Positions 52,456 through 61,332 of a stretch of 64,000 nt of DNA are shown here, one piece after another; the stretch's first letter is position 1, and every line of letters begins with the position of its first letter. The translations under genes were made by a program, and so were the position numbers. Origin of the DNA: an uncultured Acidaminococcus sp. (GTDB lineage: Bacteria > Bacillota > Negativicutes > Acidaminococcales > Acidaminococcaceae); the NCBI GenBank assembly GCA_900554515.1, contig USHN01000002.1, forward strand, positions 84,479 through 148,478, read 5' to 3'. The notes under the pieces were generated by a model that had not been told where the DNA came from, did not search any database, and worked only from the letters and a program-made list of their open reading frames with translations.

Positions 52456-53796
52456 ATGGAAGAAACGTTATTGTTCAGCAATCGGTCATTGCTGCAACTG
52501 TTTTATCCGATCGTACTGGAGCAGTTGCTGATTATCTTCGCAGGATTTACGGATTCCATCATGGCGGCCTCCCTGGGGGAAGCGGCGGTATCAGGCGTCT
52601 CCATGATCGACAATATCGTGGTGCTCTTGATTCTCGTGTTTACTGCGCTTGCCAGCGGCGGCGCGGTACTTATGGGGCAGTACCTGGGGCGTGGGGATTT
52701 ATCGCAGGCACAGGAATCGGGCCGGCAGACAGTATGGATCAGTGCGCTTTTGTCATTGGTGCTTATGGCCGCTTTTTATGGCGCAAGAACCCTGATTTTT
52801 ACAGATTTATATGGCGGGACGGAACCCGATGTGATGCGCAGCGCAACGGACTATTTTAATGTAATTGGGCTGTCCATTCCCTTTGTAGCCTTAAACCAGG
52901 CGGGGAGCGCCATTTTCCGTACGGCAGGAAATACGAAATTCCCTATGCTGGTGGTCTTAGGCACGGATATTTTTAATGTGTTCGGTAATTATACCGCCAT
53001 CTTTATTCTGCGCTGGGGTGTGACAGGGATGGCCATTTCCACACTGCTAAGCCGCATGATTTCGGCAGCTGTGGTCCTGTATGTAGCCCAGCACGCAAAT
53101 TTTTCCCTGCGCTTGCCTAATATTTTCCGGGGACGCCTGGAAAAATCCCTGATTTACCGGATCCTGCAAGTAGGCATCCCTTTCAGTATTGAAAATGGAT
53201 TGTTTCAGCTGGGTAAAATTGTGGTCTATAGTGTTGTTACCGGATTTGGTACCAGCGCCATTGCGGCGTATGCCGTGGGGACCACCCTTACCGGCTTTCA
53301 GGCACTGCCGGGGGTGGCCATGAATACCGGGTCTACCACCGTGATTTCCCGCTGCTTGGGGGCAGGAAAAATCGAGCAGAGCCGGTATTATACTAAGAAA
53401 ATTATTTTATGGATTATGGTGGCGGATTTGAGCGCTACGATTTTGTTATTTCTTCTTTGGCCGGGATTTGTGCACATTTACGATTTTCCTGCCGCTACGA
53501 TGGATTTGGTCTTCCAAACACTGCTCTGGCATGGCGTATTGGAAGTCCTTATCTGGCCGCTCACCTTCACGCTGCCGGTGGTGTTCCGTTCTGCCGGGGA
53601 CGCCCGCTTTGCCATGATTGTGGGCGTCATCAGTATGATGGCAATCCGTGTGGGCGGCGCCTACGTACTGTGCGGACCCTTGCACTGCGGCATGATGGGG
53701 GCTTGGTACGCCATGTTCCTGGATTGGGTGGTGCGTGCGGTGATCTATGTGCCCCACTATTTGAACCGCAGTTATCTGCGGCATAAATTGATCTAA
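52456..53796 (+). CDS. MATE family efflux transporter
   Basis: 446 residues with 12 predicted helices in two homologous halves. Landmarks are QLFYPIVLEQLLIIFAGFTDSIMAASLGEAA in two stretches at the start and GIPFSIENGLFQLGKIVV at the start of the second half. MATE proteins export cationic drugs or metabolites using a sodium or proton gradient. The substrate cannot be assigned. The ATG follows a GGGGGAAAC ribosome site. It is monocistronic. Confidence 0.93.
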   Translation: MEETLLFSNRSLLQLFYPIVLEQLLIIFAGFTDSIMAASLGEAAVSGVSMIDNIVVLLILVFTALASGGAVLMGQYLGRGDLSQAQESGRQTVWISALLSLVLMAAFYGARTLIFTDLYGGTEPDVMRSATDYFNVIGLSIPFVALNQAGSAIFRTAGNTKFPMLVVLGTDIFNVFGNYTAIFILRWGVTGMAISTLLSRMISAAVVLYVAQHANFSLRLPNIFRGRLEKSLIYRILQVGIPFSIENGLFQLGKIVVYSVVTGFGTSAIAAYAVGTTLTGFQALPGVAMNTGSTTVISRCLGAGKIEQSRYYTKKIILWIMVADLSATILLFLLWPGFVHIYDFPAATMDLVFQTLLWHGVLEVLIWPLTFTLPVVFRSAGDARFAMIVGVISMMAIRVGGAYVLCGPLHCGMMGAWYAMFLDWVVRAVIYVPHYLNRSYLRHKLI

Positions 53797-53858
53797 AAAT
53801 CCAAGGCGGTGGGTAGTACCTATACGAGAGGCGTATGGAAAGTAAAAAAGGATAAGTA

Positions 53859-53888
53859 TTGTATCTTGCAAGGGGAAAACCGTATAAT
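53859..53888 (+). promoter_or_regulatory. Promoter of tatAC
   Basis: TTGTAT (53859-53864) and TATAAT (53883-53888) are spaced by 18 nt, 50 nt before the tatA start. Confidence 0.7.
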
Positions 53889-53938
53889 ATAGAAAAGCGT
53901 ATTACAGCAGGTATTTGCGATGCAATATGGAGGAGCCT

Positions 53939-54253
53939 ATGTTTGGATTGGGAGTACCAGAACTGATTCTGATTTTGATTATCGGCTTGATTGTTTTTGG
54001 CCCGGGAAAGTTGCCCACCATTGGCAGTGCGCTGGGGAAAAGTCTGCGGGAATTTAAGGACGCCATGAATGCCCCCAGCAGCACTAAGGATACCCCTCCT
54101 GCGGCACAAAATACAGTGCAAGAGGCCCAGCACTCCAATCATGCAGCCATGGAAGCCGCGGCCAAAGGGGCCGTGCAGCATGCGAAAGAACAGCCCGCTG
54201 CGGCGCCTGACGTGACCGCCAGTACTGTAACGCCCCCTGAAAAAAATGCCTGA
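53939..54253 (+). CDS. tatA: Twin-arginine translocase subunit TatA
   Basis: 104 residues. One N-terminal helix ([20 protein letters not shown]), the hinge GPGKLP and the amphipathic helix [15 protein letters not shown] define TatA/TatE. A Pro/Ala-rich tail follows. It forms the pore-type component that moves folded proteins bearing RR signals. ATG 53939 is used since GGAGGAG lies just upstream. It overlaps tatC by 8 nt. Confidence 0.93.
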   Translation: MFGLGVPELILILIIGLIVFGPGKLPTIGSALGKSLREFKDAMNAPSSTKDTPPAAQNTVQEAQHSNHAAMEAAAKGAVQHAKEQPAAAPDVTASTVTPPEKNA

Positions 54254-54962
54254 GGATAAGCCTGACCAGGATGGAGCCATGAGCTGGCAGGGCCATCTGG
54301 AAGAATTGCGCAGCCGCCTGATTAAATCGCTCCTTGCGATTGCCATGGGCATGGTTCTTAGCGCTTTTTATATAGAGCCGCTCATGGGGCTATTGACCCG
54401 CTATGCAGAGAAGCTGTACTTTATGCGCCCTGCGGAAGCTTTTATGATTTATTTTAAAGTCATTCTGGTCAGTGGCATTGTAGTGGCGTCTCCCATATGG
54501 TTCTATCAGTTTTGGGCCTTTCTTTTGCCGGCGTTTACGGAAAAAGAAAAAAGAGTATTGGCACTTTATGTCCCGGCCTCTGTGCTCCTGTTTGTAGCTG
54601 GGATTGCGTCTTCCTTTTTTGTGGTGCTGCCTCGGGGCCTGGAATTTTTTATGACCTTTACCACGCCCGGCGTGACACCGCTTTTATCTCTGGAGAGTTA
54701 TTTGGACTTTGTGCTGTATCTGGTGCTGCCCTTTGGCTTTGTGTTTAATCTGCCCTTGGCGCTTATCCTTATGGCGGAAGCCGGGATTGTCACCAGCACA
54801 AGGCTTAGAAAAGCCAGACGCTATGTGATTTTTGTTTCTTTTGTGATTGCCGCTGTGGTGACGCCGACCACGGATATGCTGAGTCAATGCCTTTTGGCGG
54901 TACCCATGATTCTGCTGTATGAAATCAGCCTGCTCGTCATCCGCGTGGTCTGCAGAAAATAA
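54246..54962 (+). CDS. tatC: Twin-arginine translocase subunit TatC
   Basis: A 238-residue polytopic protein with six helices. [20 protein letters not shown] is the conserved N-terminal cytoplasmic motif, and [18 protein letters not shown] residues appear near the end as [17 protein letters not shown]. TatC recognises twin-arginine signals. Without a separate TatB this is the minimal TatAC type common in Firmicutes. ATG 54279, closer to GGATGGAG, is an alternative start. Confidence 0.94.
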   Translation: MPEDKPDQDGAMSWQGHLEELRSRLIKSLLAIAMGMVLSAFYIEPLMGLLTRYAEKLYFMRPAEAFMIYFKVILVSGIVVASPIWFYQFWAFLLPAFTEKEKRVLALYVPASVLLFVAGIASSFFVVLPRGLEFFMTFTTPGVTPLLSLESYLDFVLYLVLPFGFVFNLPLALILMAEAGIVTSTRLRKARRYVIFVSFVIAAVVTPTTDMLSQCLLAVPMILLYEISLLVIRVVCRK

Positions 54963-54968
54963 TTTTAC

Positions 54969-54997
54969 TTGCATAAAATCTATAAGCATGATATCAT
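54969..54997 (+). promoter_or_regulatory. Promoter of rpsT
   Basis: TTGCAT (54969-54974) and TATCAT (54992-54997) are 17 nt apart. The leader before the ATG is about 25 nt. Confidence 0.65.
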
Positions 54998-55030
54998 AGT
55001 GCGGTAAAGCTAATTGGTGGAGGTGAAAAC

Positions 55031-55294
55031 ATGCCGAATATTAAGTCTTCCATTCGTAGTGTCAAGACTGATGCTGAACGGCGCGCTGCCAATGGCCCGG
55101 TGAAAGCTGAAATCCGCAGCACCGCACGCAAAGTTGAAGCTTTTGCCGCTGCAGGTTCTAAAGAAGAGGCGCAGGCCACTTTGAAGGTAGCGGCAAGCTT
55201 GTTGGATAAAGCAGCCCGCAAGGGAACGGTGAACAAGAAAGCTGCTGCTCGCAAAAAGTCCCGTTTGGCAAAGAAAGTAAATGCAGCGCAATAA
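55031..55294 (+). CDS. rpsT: 30S ribosomal protein S20
   Basis: An 87-residue, Lys/Ala-rich S20 beginning MPNIKSSIRSVKTDAERR and ending in basic KKSRLAKKVNAAQ. It binds 16S rRNA early in 30S assembly. A GGAGGTG ribosome site precedes the ATG. A terminator follows, and lepA comes next, a frequent bacterial neighbour. Confidence 0.96.
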   Translation: MPNIKSSIRSVKTDAERRAANGPVKAEIRSTARKVEAFAAAGSKEEAQATLKVAASLLDKAARKGTVNKKAAARKKSRLAKKVNAAQ

Positions 55295-55305
55295 ACTGCA
55301 CTGAG

Positions 55306-55338
55306 AAGGCTGACAACGTTTCGTTGCCAGCTTTTTTT
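55306..55338 (+). terminator. Terminator after rpsT
   Basis: AAGGCTGACAACG (55306-55318) pairs with CGTTGCCAGCTTT (55322-55334) with one mismatch and a TTT loop, then TTTT. Confidence 0.85.
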
Positions 55339-55353
55339 GTACTATGGTAAAAT
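55324..55353 (+). promoter_or_regulatory. lepA promoter overlapping the rpsT terminator
   Basis: TTGCCA (55324-55329) lies inside the right arm of the rpsT terminator. TGGTAAAAT (55345-55353) provides an extended -10 at 18-nt spacing. Confidence 0.65.
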
Positions 55354-55400
55354 AAGTCGTAGCATTTTATATAGATCATACAACGTGAAGGGAGATACCA

Positions 55401-57209
55401 ATGGCGAAAAACGATCATATCCGGAATTTCTCCATTATTGCCCATATCGATCACGGTAAGTCCACGCTGGCTGACCGCTTGATTGAGATGACAGGGACCC
55501 TTACCAAACGGGAGATGGAAGATCAGATTCTGGATTCCATGAGTTTGGAGCGGGAACGGGGCATTACTATAAAAGACCAGGCAGTCCAACTGGATTATCA
55601 GGCAAAAGACGGAAAAACGTACATGCTGAACCTGATTGATACCCCGGGGCATGTGGACTTTAATTACGAGGTTTCCCGGGCACTGGCAGCCTGTGAAGGA
55701 GCGCTTCTGGTGGTGGACGCCACCCAGGGGATTGAAGCGCAAACGCTGGCTAATGTGTATCTGGCCATGGAAGATGATCTGGAAATCATTCCAGTGATCA
55801 ATAAAATTGACCTGCCCAGTGCCGATGTGGAACGGGTAGAAAAAGAAATCGAGGATGTACTGGGCATTGACCGGAAGGATTGTATTTTGTGCAGTGCCAA
55901 AACCGGTCAAGGGGTGGATGACGTACTGGAAGCTATCGTAAAGCGGGTACCGCCTCCTGGCGGAGAGCCGGAAGCTCCGCTACAAGCCCTGATCTTTGAT
56001 TCCAAATTTGACTCCTACAAAGGCGTTATGCTCTATGTGCGCATTGTGAATGGGCACTTAAAAAAAGGCATGACGATCCGGCTTATGGCGACGGGTAAAG
56101 TCTACGAAGTCACGGAAGTGGGCGTTTTTAAACCGGCTATGGTGAATGTGGATGAACTGGGGGAAGGGCAGGTAGGCTTTTTTGCTGCCTCCATCAAAAC
56201 CGTAAAAGATGCCCGGGTAGGGGATACGGTAACGGATAACGCACGACCCACCAAGGCACCGTTGCCAGGTTACCGGAAAGCGACACCGATGGTGTACTGT
56301 GGCCTGTATCCGGTAGAGACTTCTGATTATGATAATCTGCGGGATGCCCTGGAAAAACTCCAGCTAAACGATGCGGCCCTTTCCTTTGAACCGGAGACTT
56401 CTTCGGCCTTGGGCTTTGGTTTCCGCTGCGGCTTTTTGGGACTGCTCCATATGGATGTGGTGCGGGAACGGCTGGAACGAGAATATAAATTAACACTGAT
56501 TACCACGGCCCCTAACGTCATTTACGAAGTGGTAAAGACCAACGGGGACATTGAAATGGTGGATAATCCCTCCAAATTCCCCAATCCTACGGTGATTGAA
56601 CATGTGGAAGAGCCCTTTGTGAATGCCACTATACTTGTACCGAAAGAATTTGTAGGGCCGGTGATGGAATTATCCCAGGAAAAACGGGGCGAATACCAGA
56701 ACATGACCTACCTGGACGAGAACCGGGTGATGCTGCATTATGCCCTGCCTCTTTCGGAAATCATCTTTGATTATTTTGATCGGCTGAAAAGTGTGTCCCG
56801 CGGATATGCTTCTTTAGATTATGAACTAGCCAGTTACCGCACCAGCGATATGGTGAAGGTGGATATCCTTTTGAATGGGGATCCAGTGGATGCCTTGTCT
56901 GTGATTGTGCATAGGGAACGGGCTCCCTATTGGGGACGGGAAATCGTGCAGAAGCTACGGAAACTCATTCCTCGGCAGCTGTTTGAAATCCCCATCCAGG
57001 CAGCCATCGGCAGCAAAATCATCGCCCGGGAAAACGTCAGCGCTTTGCGTAAAGACGTATTAGCCAAATGCTATGGCGGTGATATTACCCGGAAACGGAA
57101 GCTGCTGGAAAAACAAAAAGCCGGGAAAAAGCGGATGAAGCAGGTGGGGAATGTGGAACTGCCCCAGGAAGCCTTCATGGCCATCCTGCAAGTGGATGAT
57201 AAAAAATGA
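55401..57209 (+). CDS. lepA: Elongation factor 4 (LepA)
   Basis: A 602-residue translational GTPase. G1 [10 protein letters not shown], the switch-region RERGITIK, G3 DTPGHVDF and G4 NKIDLP are present. The LepA-specific C-terminal domain shows [20 protein letters not shown]. It acts on stalled or mis-set ribosomes and in 30S maturation. Its TGA overlaps the ATG of the next regulator gene. Confidence 0.96.
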   Translation: MAKNDHIRNFSIIAHIDHGKSTLADRLIEMTGTLTKREMEDQILDSMSLERERGITIKDQAVQLDYQAKDGKTYMLNLIDTPGHVDFNYEVSRALAACEGALLVVDATQGIEAQTLANVYLAMEDDLEIIPVINKIDLPSADVERVEKEIEDVLGIDRKDCILCSAKTGQGVDDVLEAIVKRVPPPGGEPEAPLQALIFDSKFDSYKGVMLYVRIVNGHLKKGMTIRLMATGKVYEVTEVGVFKPAMVNVDELGEGQVGFFAASIKTVKDARVGDTVTDNARPTKAPLPGYRKATPMVYCGLYPVETSDYDNLRDALEKLQLNDAALSFEPETSSALGFGFRCGFLGLLHMDVVRERLEREYKLTLITTAPNVIYEVVKTNGDIEMVDNPSKFPNPTVIEHVEEPFVNATILVPKEFVGPVMELSQEKRGEYQNMTYLDENRVMLHYALPLSEIIFDYFDRLKSVSRGYASLDYELASYRTSDMVKVDILLNGDPVDALSVIVHRERAPYWGREIVQKLRKLIPRQLFEIPIQAAIGSKIIARENVSALRKDVLAKCYGGDITRKRKLLEKQKAGKKRMKQVGNVELPQEAFMAILQVDDKK

Positions 57210-58201
57210 TTGCATTTCCTAAATCTACCCAGGATATAATCGTAGCGTCCCTGAAGCAGCGGATCGCCAAACAAAATCTGCTGCCGGGTACGGAATTAAA
57301 ACAGGTGGAGCTGGCAAAATATTACGGGGTCTCCAGAATGCCCGTACGGGAGGCACTGCAAACCCTTCTGAATGAGGGACTTGTCACCCGCCTGAGCAAC
57401 CGGCATATGGTGATCGCAGAGACGGCGCTGGAAAAAGTAGGCGGGAAGTGGGAACCATCAGATACCGCCGCAAAAATAGAAGAAGAGAGTCTGCGCCTTC
57501 ACCCGGCGTATAAAAAAATAACCGTTGAAAATGGCGGCCAGTTACCTACGGGGAAGATTCATTTGCTGCCGGCACGGGAACAGGTGGCTTCCTATCTGCG
57601 GAAAGCCATTTTGCGCCGGGAAATCCCGGAGGACAGTGTCCTGACACTGGAAGAAACAGCCCAGCAGCTAGGAGTTTCGGCTACGCCGGTACGGGAAGCC
57701 TTGCAGCTGTTGGCAACCCAGGGACTTGTCAAATTGCGTCCCAATAAAGGCGCCGTAGTGCTGGGGGTGGATGAAAAATCCATCCGGGACCATTTTGCCG
57801 TGCGTACCCTTTTGGAAGGTGAAGCGGCAGCCCTGGCCGCACGGCCTGGGAGCAACCTGGACGAAGTGGAAAAAGTCTTTGCAGGGATGCAGCAGTGCAT
57901 GCAGAAACGAAATTATACCCATTACAAAGACTACAACGAAAGTTTTCATATGGCGGTATGGGAGGCAGCGGATAACCCTAAGATGACGCAGATATTAGCC
58001 AGCTTGTGGAACGGACTGTCGCTGGGCTTTCTGGTAACGGAGAAAGAGTATGCCCGCATTTCTTTCTTGGAACATAAAGAATTTATGGAAGCACTGCGGG
58101 AACATAATCCGGAAAAAGCCAGGAGACTGATGCAGGAACATATGCACCGGAGTATGGAAAATATTTTGAGCAATTACCAGAAACAAGGTAAAAAAAAATA
58201 A
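57206..58201 (+). CDS. Regulator with two tandem GntR winged-helix domains plus FCD domain
   Basis: 331 residues instead of the usual ~230. The first GntR winged helix covers ~8-72 ([20 protein letters not shown]). The second covers ~126-190 ([20 protein letters not shown]). An FCD ligand domain follows (~195-320) with [26 protein letters not shown] and [11 protein letters not shown] carrying its metal ligands. A ~50-residue linker joins the two heads. It is coupled to lepA (ATGA). The downstream DASS transporter and ttdAB are possible targets, by proximity only. Confidence 0.88.
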   Translation: MIAFPKSTQDIIVASLKQRIAKQNLLPGTELKQVELAKYYGVSRMPVREALQTLLNEGLVTRLSNRHMVIAETALEKVGGKWEPSDTAAKIEEESLRLHPAYKKITVENGGQLPTGKIHLLPAREQVASYLRKAILRREIPEDSVLTLEETAQQLGVSATPVREALQLLATQGLVKLRPNKGAVVLGVDEKSIRDHFAVRTLLEGEAAALAARPGSNLDEVEKVFAGMQQCMQKRNYTHYKDYNESFHMAVWEAADNPKMTQILASLWNGLSLGFLVTEKEYARISFLEHKEFMEALREHNPEKARRLMQEHMHRSMENILSNYQKQGKKK

Positions 58202-58211
58202 GCAGGACAAG

Positions 58212-58242
58212 ATGGCGGCAGGATTTTTGCCGCTATTTTTTT
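58212..58242 (+). terminator. Terminator after the double-GntR gene
   Basis: ATGGCGGCA (58212-58220) pairs with TGCCGCTAT (58228-58236) with one wobble, then a TTTTTTT tail. Confidence 0.85.
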
Positions 58243-58253
58243 GGACACAAAAA

Positions 58254-58275
58254 TGGCTATACGATATTGTAGCCA
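58254..58275 (+). promoter_or_regulatory. Dyad-symmetric candidate operator
   Basis: TGGCTA (58254-58259) and TAGCCA (58270-58275) form a perfect 6-bp dyad with a 10-nt spacer. It lies 26 nt upstream of the -35 of the transporter promoter. It may bind the GntR or AraC regulator. Confidence 0.4.
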
Positions 58276-58300
58276 AAAATAAGATAACTTTTAAAAGCTA

Positions 58301-58329
58301 TTGACGCGTAAAAAGAAAGAGAATATACT
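58301..58329 (+). promoter_or_regulatory. Promoter of the DASS-ttdAB operon
   Basis: TTGACG (58301-58306) and TATACT (58324-58329) are 17 nt apart. The leader to the ATG at 58417 is about 80 nt. Confidence 0.75.
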
Positions 58330-58416
58330 CATAGATAAGAAATGGATACATTATCAAAAATCCGAATGAGCCCAGCGCGCAGAGCTCATGGGGGATGTAA
58401 GGGAGGAAAAAAGACA

Positions 58417-59688
58417 ATGTCACCTGCAGCAATTACGTTAGTGTTACTGCTCTTCGTCATCATTTTATTTGTTACTGAAAAGCTTCCTTTAGCGGTTACG
58501 AGTGTGAGTGCGCTCCTGGTGCTGGTTCTGACTGGCGTTTTAAAGCCAAAGGATGCTTTTGCTGGTTTTGTGGACAGCAACCTGATTTTGTTTGTCGCCA
58601 TGTTTGTGATTGGCGGCGCCTTTTTTGAAACGGGTATGACCAATAAAGCCGGCGGCATCGTCACCCGGTTTGCCAAAAGCGAACGCCAGCTGATTGCAGC
58701 GATCATGATAGTTACAGGGCTCATGAGCGGATTCCTTTCCAATACTGGGACAGCAGCCATTTTGATCCCTGTCGTCATCGGTATTGCTTCTAAATCCGGT
58801 TATTCCAGAAGCCGTCTGCTACTACCGCTGATTTTTGCAGCGGCAATGGGAGGCAATCTCTCCATTATCGGCGCACCGGGAAACCTGTTGGGGAAAAGTG
58901 CGTTGCAGGCTATTGGCAAGGATGTAGGCTTCTTTGAATACGGCTATGTGGGACTGCCCATTCTTTTAATCGGAACGCTGTTTTTTGTGACCATCGGCTA
59001 TCGCTTCCTGCCGGACCATGGTGCCGGAGAAGGCGGCGAAGGGATCTACGATGAACAGCCGGACTTTTCCAAGGTGCCAAAATGGAAACAAAATATGTCC
59101 CTCATCATTATGGTACTGACCATTCTGGCCATGATCTTTGAGAAACAAATCGGCATTAAGTTCTATATTTCCGGTTGTATCGGCGCCGTGATTCTGGTGG
59201 CGGCCGGGGTTATTACGGAAAAGCAGGCGTATGAATCCATTGACCTGCAGACGCTGTTTGTGTATGGCGGCACGTTGGCGCTGGCCAATGCGCTACAGAA
59301 AACCGGTGCCGGCAAGCTCATTGCAGAAACCGTCATTGGTGCCTTGGGGCCCAATACTTCGCCCATCATGCTTCTGGCGGCGGTGCTGCTACTCAGCTGC
59401 GCCATGACCAACTTTATGAGTAACTTTGCTACAGCGGCTCTCTTGCTGCCGATCAGTATTAATATTTCCGAAGCGATGGGAGCGGATCCTAAAGCTGTGG
59501 TAGTAGCCACCGTTATTGGCGCTTCCCTGGCCTTTGCAACTCCTATTGGTATGCCTGCTAACATGATGGTATTTGCGCCCGGCGGGTATAACTTTAATGA
59601 CTATGTGAAAGCAGGGCTGCCCATGGTGGTCATTGGGGCGATTGCTTCCCTGGTTCTGCTGCCGCTGATTTTCCCGTTTTATCCATAA
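58417..59688 (+). CDS. DASS/SLC13-family anion transporter (probable di- or tricarboxylate)
   Basis: 423 residues with about 11 helices and the two re-entrant SNT-type motifs: FLSNTGTAAILIPV in the first half and NFMSNFATAALLLPI in the second. GNLSIIGAPGNLLG and ATPIGMPANMMVFAPGGYNF are also typical. Its position before ttdAB suggests uptake or exchange of tartrate, malate, fumarate or succinate, like TtdT in E. coli. ATG 58417 is chosen for the GGGAGGAAA site. An in-frame opening at 58342 reads through non-family sequence. Confidence 0.88.
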   Translation: MSPAAITLVLLLFVIILFVTEKLPLAVTSVSALLVLVLTGVLKPKDAFAGFVDSNLILFVAMFVIGGAFFETGMTNKAGGIVTRFAKSERQLIAAIMIVTGLMSGFLSNTGTAAILIPVVIGIASKSGYSRSRLLLPLIFAAAMGGNLSIIGAPGNLLGKSALQAIGKDVGFFEYGYVGLPILLIGTLFFVTIGYRFLPDHGAGEGGEGIYDEQPDFSKVPKWKQNMSLIIMVLTILAMIFEKQIGIKFYISGCIGAVILVAAGVITEKQAYESIDLQTLFVYGGTLALANALQKTGAGKLIAETVIGALGPNTSPIMLLAAVLLLSCAMTNFMSNFATAALLLPISINISEAMGADPKAVVVATVIGASLAFATPIGMPANMMVFAPGGYNFNDYVKAGLPMVVIGAIASLVLLPLIFPFYP

Positions 59689-59739
59689 TGCTTTTTCTGG
59701 AGCATGTTTTTGAAGGTACTGCAATAAGGAGGAGTCGAA

Positions 59740-60639
59740 ATGTCCAAAGAAGAACAGGTAAAACAAATGACCGATATTATGGCCAAATTCGTGGGCTATA
59801 CGGCCAAGGTACTGCCGGATGATGTAACGGCAAAACTCAAAGAGCTGGCAGAAAGCGAAACGGTGCCCATTGCCAAGTTGCTGTACGAAACCTATGCCAA
59901 AAATATGAAGCTGGCTAAGGAACTAAATCGTCCGTCCTGTCAGGATACCGGGGTGCTTCAATATTTTGTAAAATGCGGTACCCGTTTTCCGCTGATTGGG
60001 GAGTTGGAAGGGCTGCTTAAAGAAGCCACCGTGCAAACCACCTTTGCTACTCCGCTGCGCCATAACAGCGTGGAAACCTTTGATGAATACAATACCGGTA
60101 AAAACGTGGGGAAAGGCACACCCACCGTATTTTGGGAAATTGTTCCCGATGCAGATACCTGTGAGATTGATACCTATATGGCAGGGGGCGGTTGCACGCT
60201 GCCAGGCCATGCCATGGTGCTTATGCCTGGGGAAGGGTATGAAGGCGTCACTAAATTTGTCCTGCAGAGAATGTGGACCTATGGGCCCAATGCCTGCCCT
60301 CCCTTCTTGGTGGGCGTAGGGGTAGCAACTTCTGTGGAAACGGCAGCGCTGCTTTCCAAGAAAGCCTTGATGCGTCCGCTGGGGACTCATAATCCCAATC
60401 CGCGGGCAGCTGCTATGGAAGATTTGCTGGTGGATGGAATCAATAAGATGGGCCTGGGGCCGCAAGGCATGACGGGCAGCGCATCTGTCTTGGGCGTACA
60501 CATTGAAAACACCGCCCGGCATCCGTCCGCTATCGGGGTTGCTGTGAATATTGGCTGTTGGAACCATCGCCGGGGTCATATCATTTTTGACAAGGACTTA
60601 CACTACACCATTACGTCTCATAAGGGGGTTGAATTATAA
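59740..60639 (+). CDS. ttdA: L(+)-tartrate dehydratase (class I fumarase-type) alpha subunit
   Basis: 299 residues, equal to TtdA size. It has RPSCQDTGVLQYFVK and YMAGGGCTLPGHAMVLMPGE, where the Cys residues with IGCWNHRRG bind the [4Fe-4S] cluster, then NACPPFLVGVGVATSVETAA. The sequence follows E. coli TtdA closely along its length. It dehydrates L-tartrate to oxaloacetate with TtdB. A fumarate hydratase role cannot be excluded, as the family overlaps. A GGAGG ribosome site precedes it. Confidence 0.88.
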   Translation: MSKEEQVKQMTDIMAKFVGYTAKVLPDDVTAKLKELAESETVPIAKLLYETYAKNMKLAKELNRPSCQDTGVLQYFVKCGTRFPLIGELEGLLKEATVQTTFATPLRHNSVETFDEYNTGKNVGKGTPTVFWEIVPDADTCEIDTYMAGGGCTLPGHAMVLMPGEGYEGVTKFVLQRMWTYGPNACPPFLVGVGVATSVETAALLSKKALMRPLGTHNPNPRAAAMEDLLVDGINKMGLGPQGMTGSASVLGVHIENTARHPSAIGVAVNIGCWNHRRGHIIFDKDLHYTITSHKGVEL

Positions 60640-61256
60640 TGGCAAAGATTGTTCTGCATACGCCTATCAAAGACGAGGACATCGCGAACCTGAAAATTGG
60701 TGATATTGTTTACCTGACAGGTAAGATTACTACTTGCCGGGATGTAGCCCATCGGCGGCTGATTGAAGAACATCGAAAACTGCCGGTAAACCTGGAAGGC
60801 GGTGCGATTTTCCATGCCGGCCCCATTGTCCGTCCCATTAAGGATAAAGAGGGAGCCTATGAAATGGTTTCTATCGGACCCACTACTTCTATGCGTATGG
60901 AAAAATTCGAAAAAGATTTTATCCCCCAAACGGGCGTAAAGCTGATCGTGGGTAAAGGCGGCATGGGCGAAGATACCATGGAAGCCTGCCAAAAATATAA
61001 AACCATCTTCTGCGTGTTCCCCGCTGGCTGTGCGGTAGTGTCTGCGGTTCATTTTAAGAGAATCATTGATGCCCAGTGGAAGGATCTGGGCATGCCGGAA
61101 ACCCTCTGGACCAGTGAAGTAGAAGAATTAGGCCCCCTGATTGTGGCCGTTGATACCAAAGGCGGGAACCTGTTCGAGGAAAACAAGAAATTGTATAAAG
61201 CCCGGGCAGAAGAAGCCTACAAGGAAATCATTCCCCATGTGCGGTTCATTAAATAA
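60639..61256 (+). CDS. ttdB: L(+)-tartrate dehydratase (class I fumarase-type) beta subunit
   Basis: A 205-residue swivelling-domain subunit with YLTGKITTCRDVAHRRL, IFHAGPIVRP, SIGPTTSMRMEKFE, GKGGMG and FPAGCAVVSA, each in TtdB-like order. It completes the active site with TtdA. Its ATG shares an A with the ttdA TAA, so subunits are made in fixed ratio. A long hairpin follows, ending the operon against the convergent AraC gene. Confidence 0.88.
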   Translation: MAKIVLHTPIKDEDIANLKIGDIVYLTGKITTCRDVAHRRLIEEHRKLPVNLEGGAIFHAGPIVRPIKDKEGAYEMVSIGPTTSMRMEKFEKDFIPQTGVKLIVGKGGMGEDTMEACQKYKTIFCVFPAGCAVVSAVHFKRIIDAQWKDLGMPETLWTSEVEELGPLIVAVDTKGGNLFEENKKLYKARAEEAYKEIIPHVRFIK

Positions 61257-61272
61257 GCTTCTCGTAAAACGT

Positions 61273-61332
61273 GCATAAACAAAATAAGAACGTCATCGGA
61301 GTGTTCCGATGACGTTCTTGTCTTGTTTATGC
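61273..61332. terminator. Long bidirectional terminator between ttdB and the AraC gene
   Basis: An inner 15-bp perfect stem (AAGAACGTCATCGGA, loop GTGT, complement to 61319) is extended by outer arms GCATAAACAA (61273-61282) and TTGTTTATGC (61323-61332). The right end covers the last codons of the AraC gene. Confidence 0.9.

Noticed and set aside
53821..53836. Short inverted repeat ATACG-AGAGG-CGTAT after the MATE gene
   Set aside because: It is only 5 bp with no U-run, so it is too weak to call a terminator.
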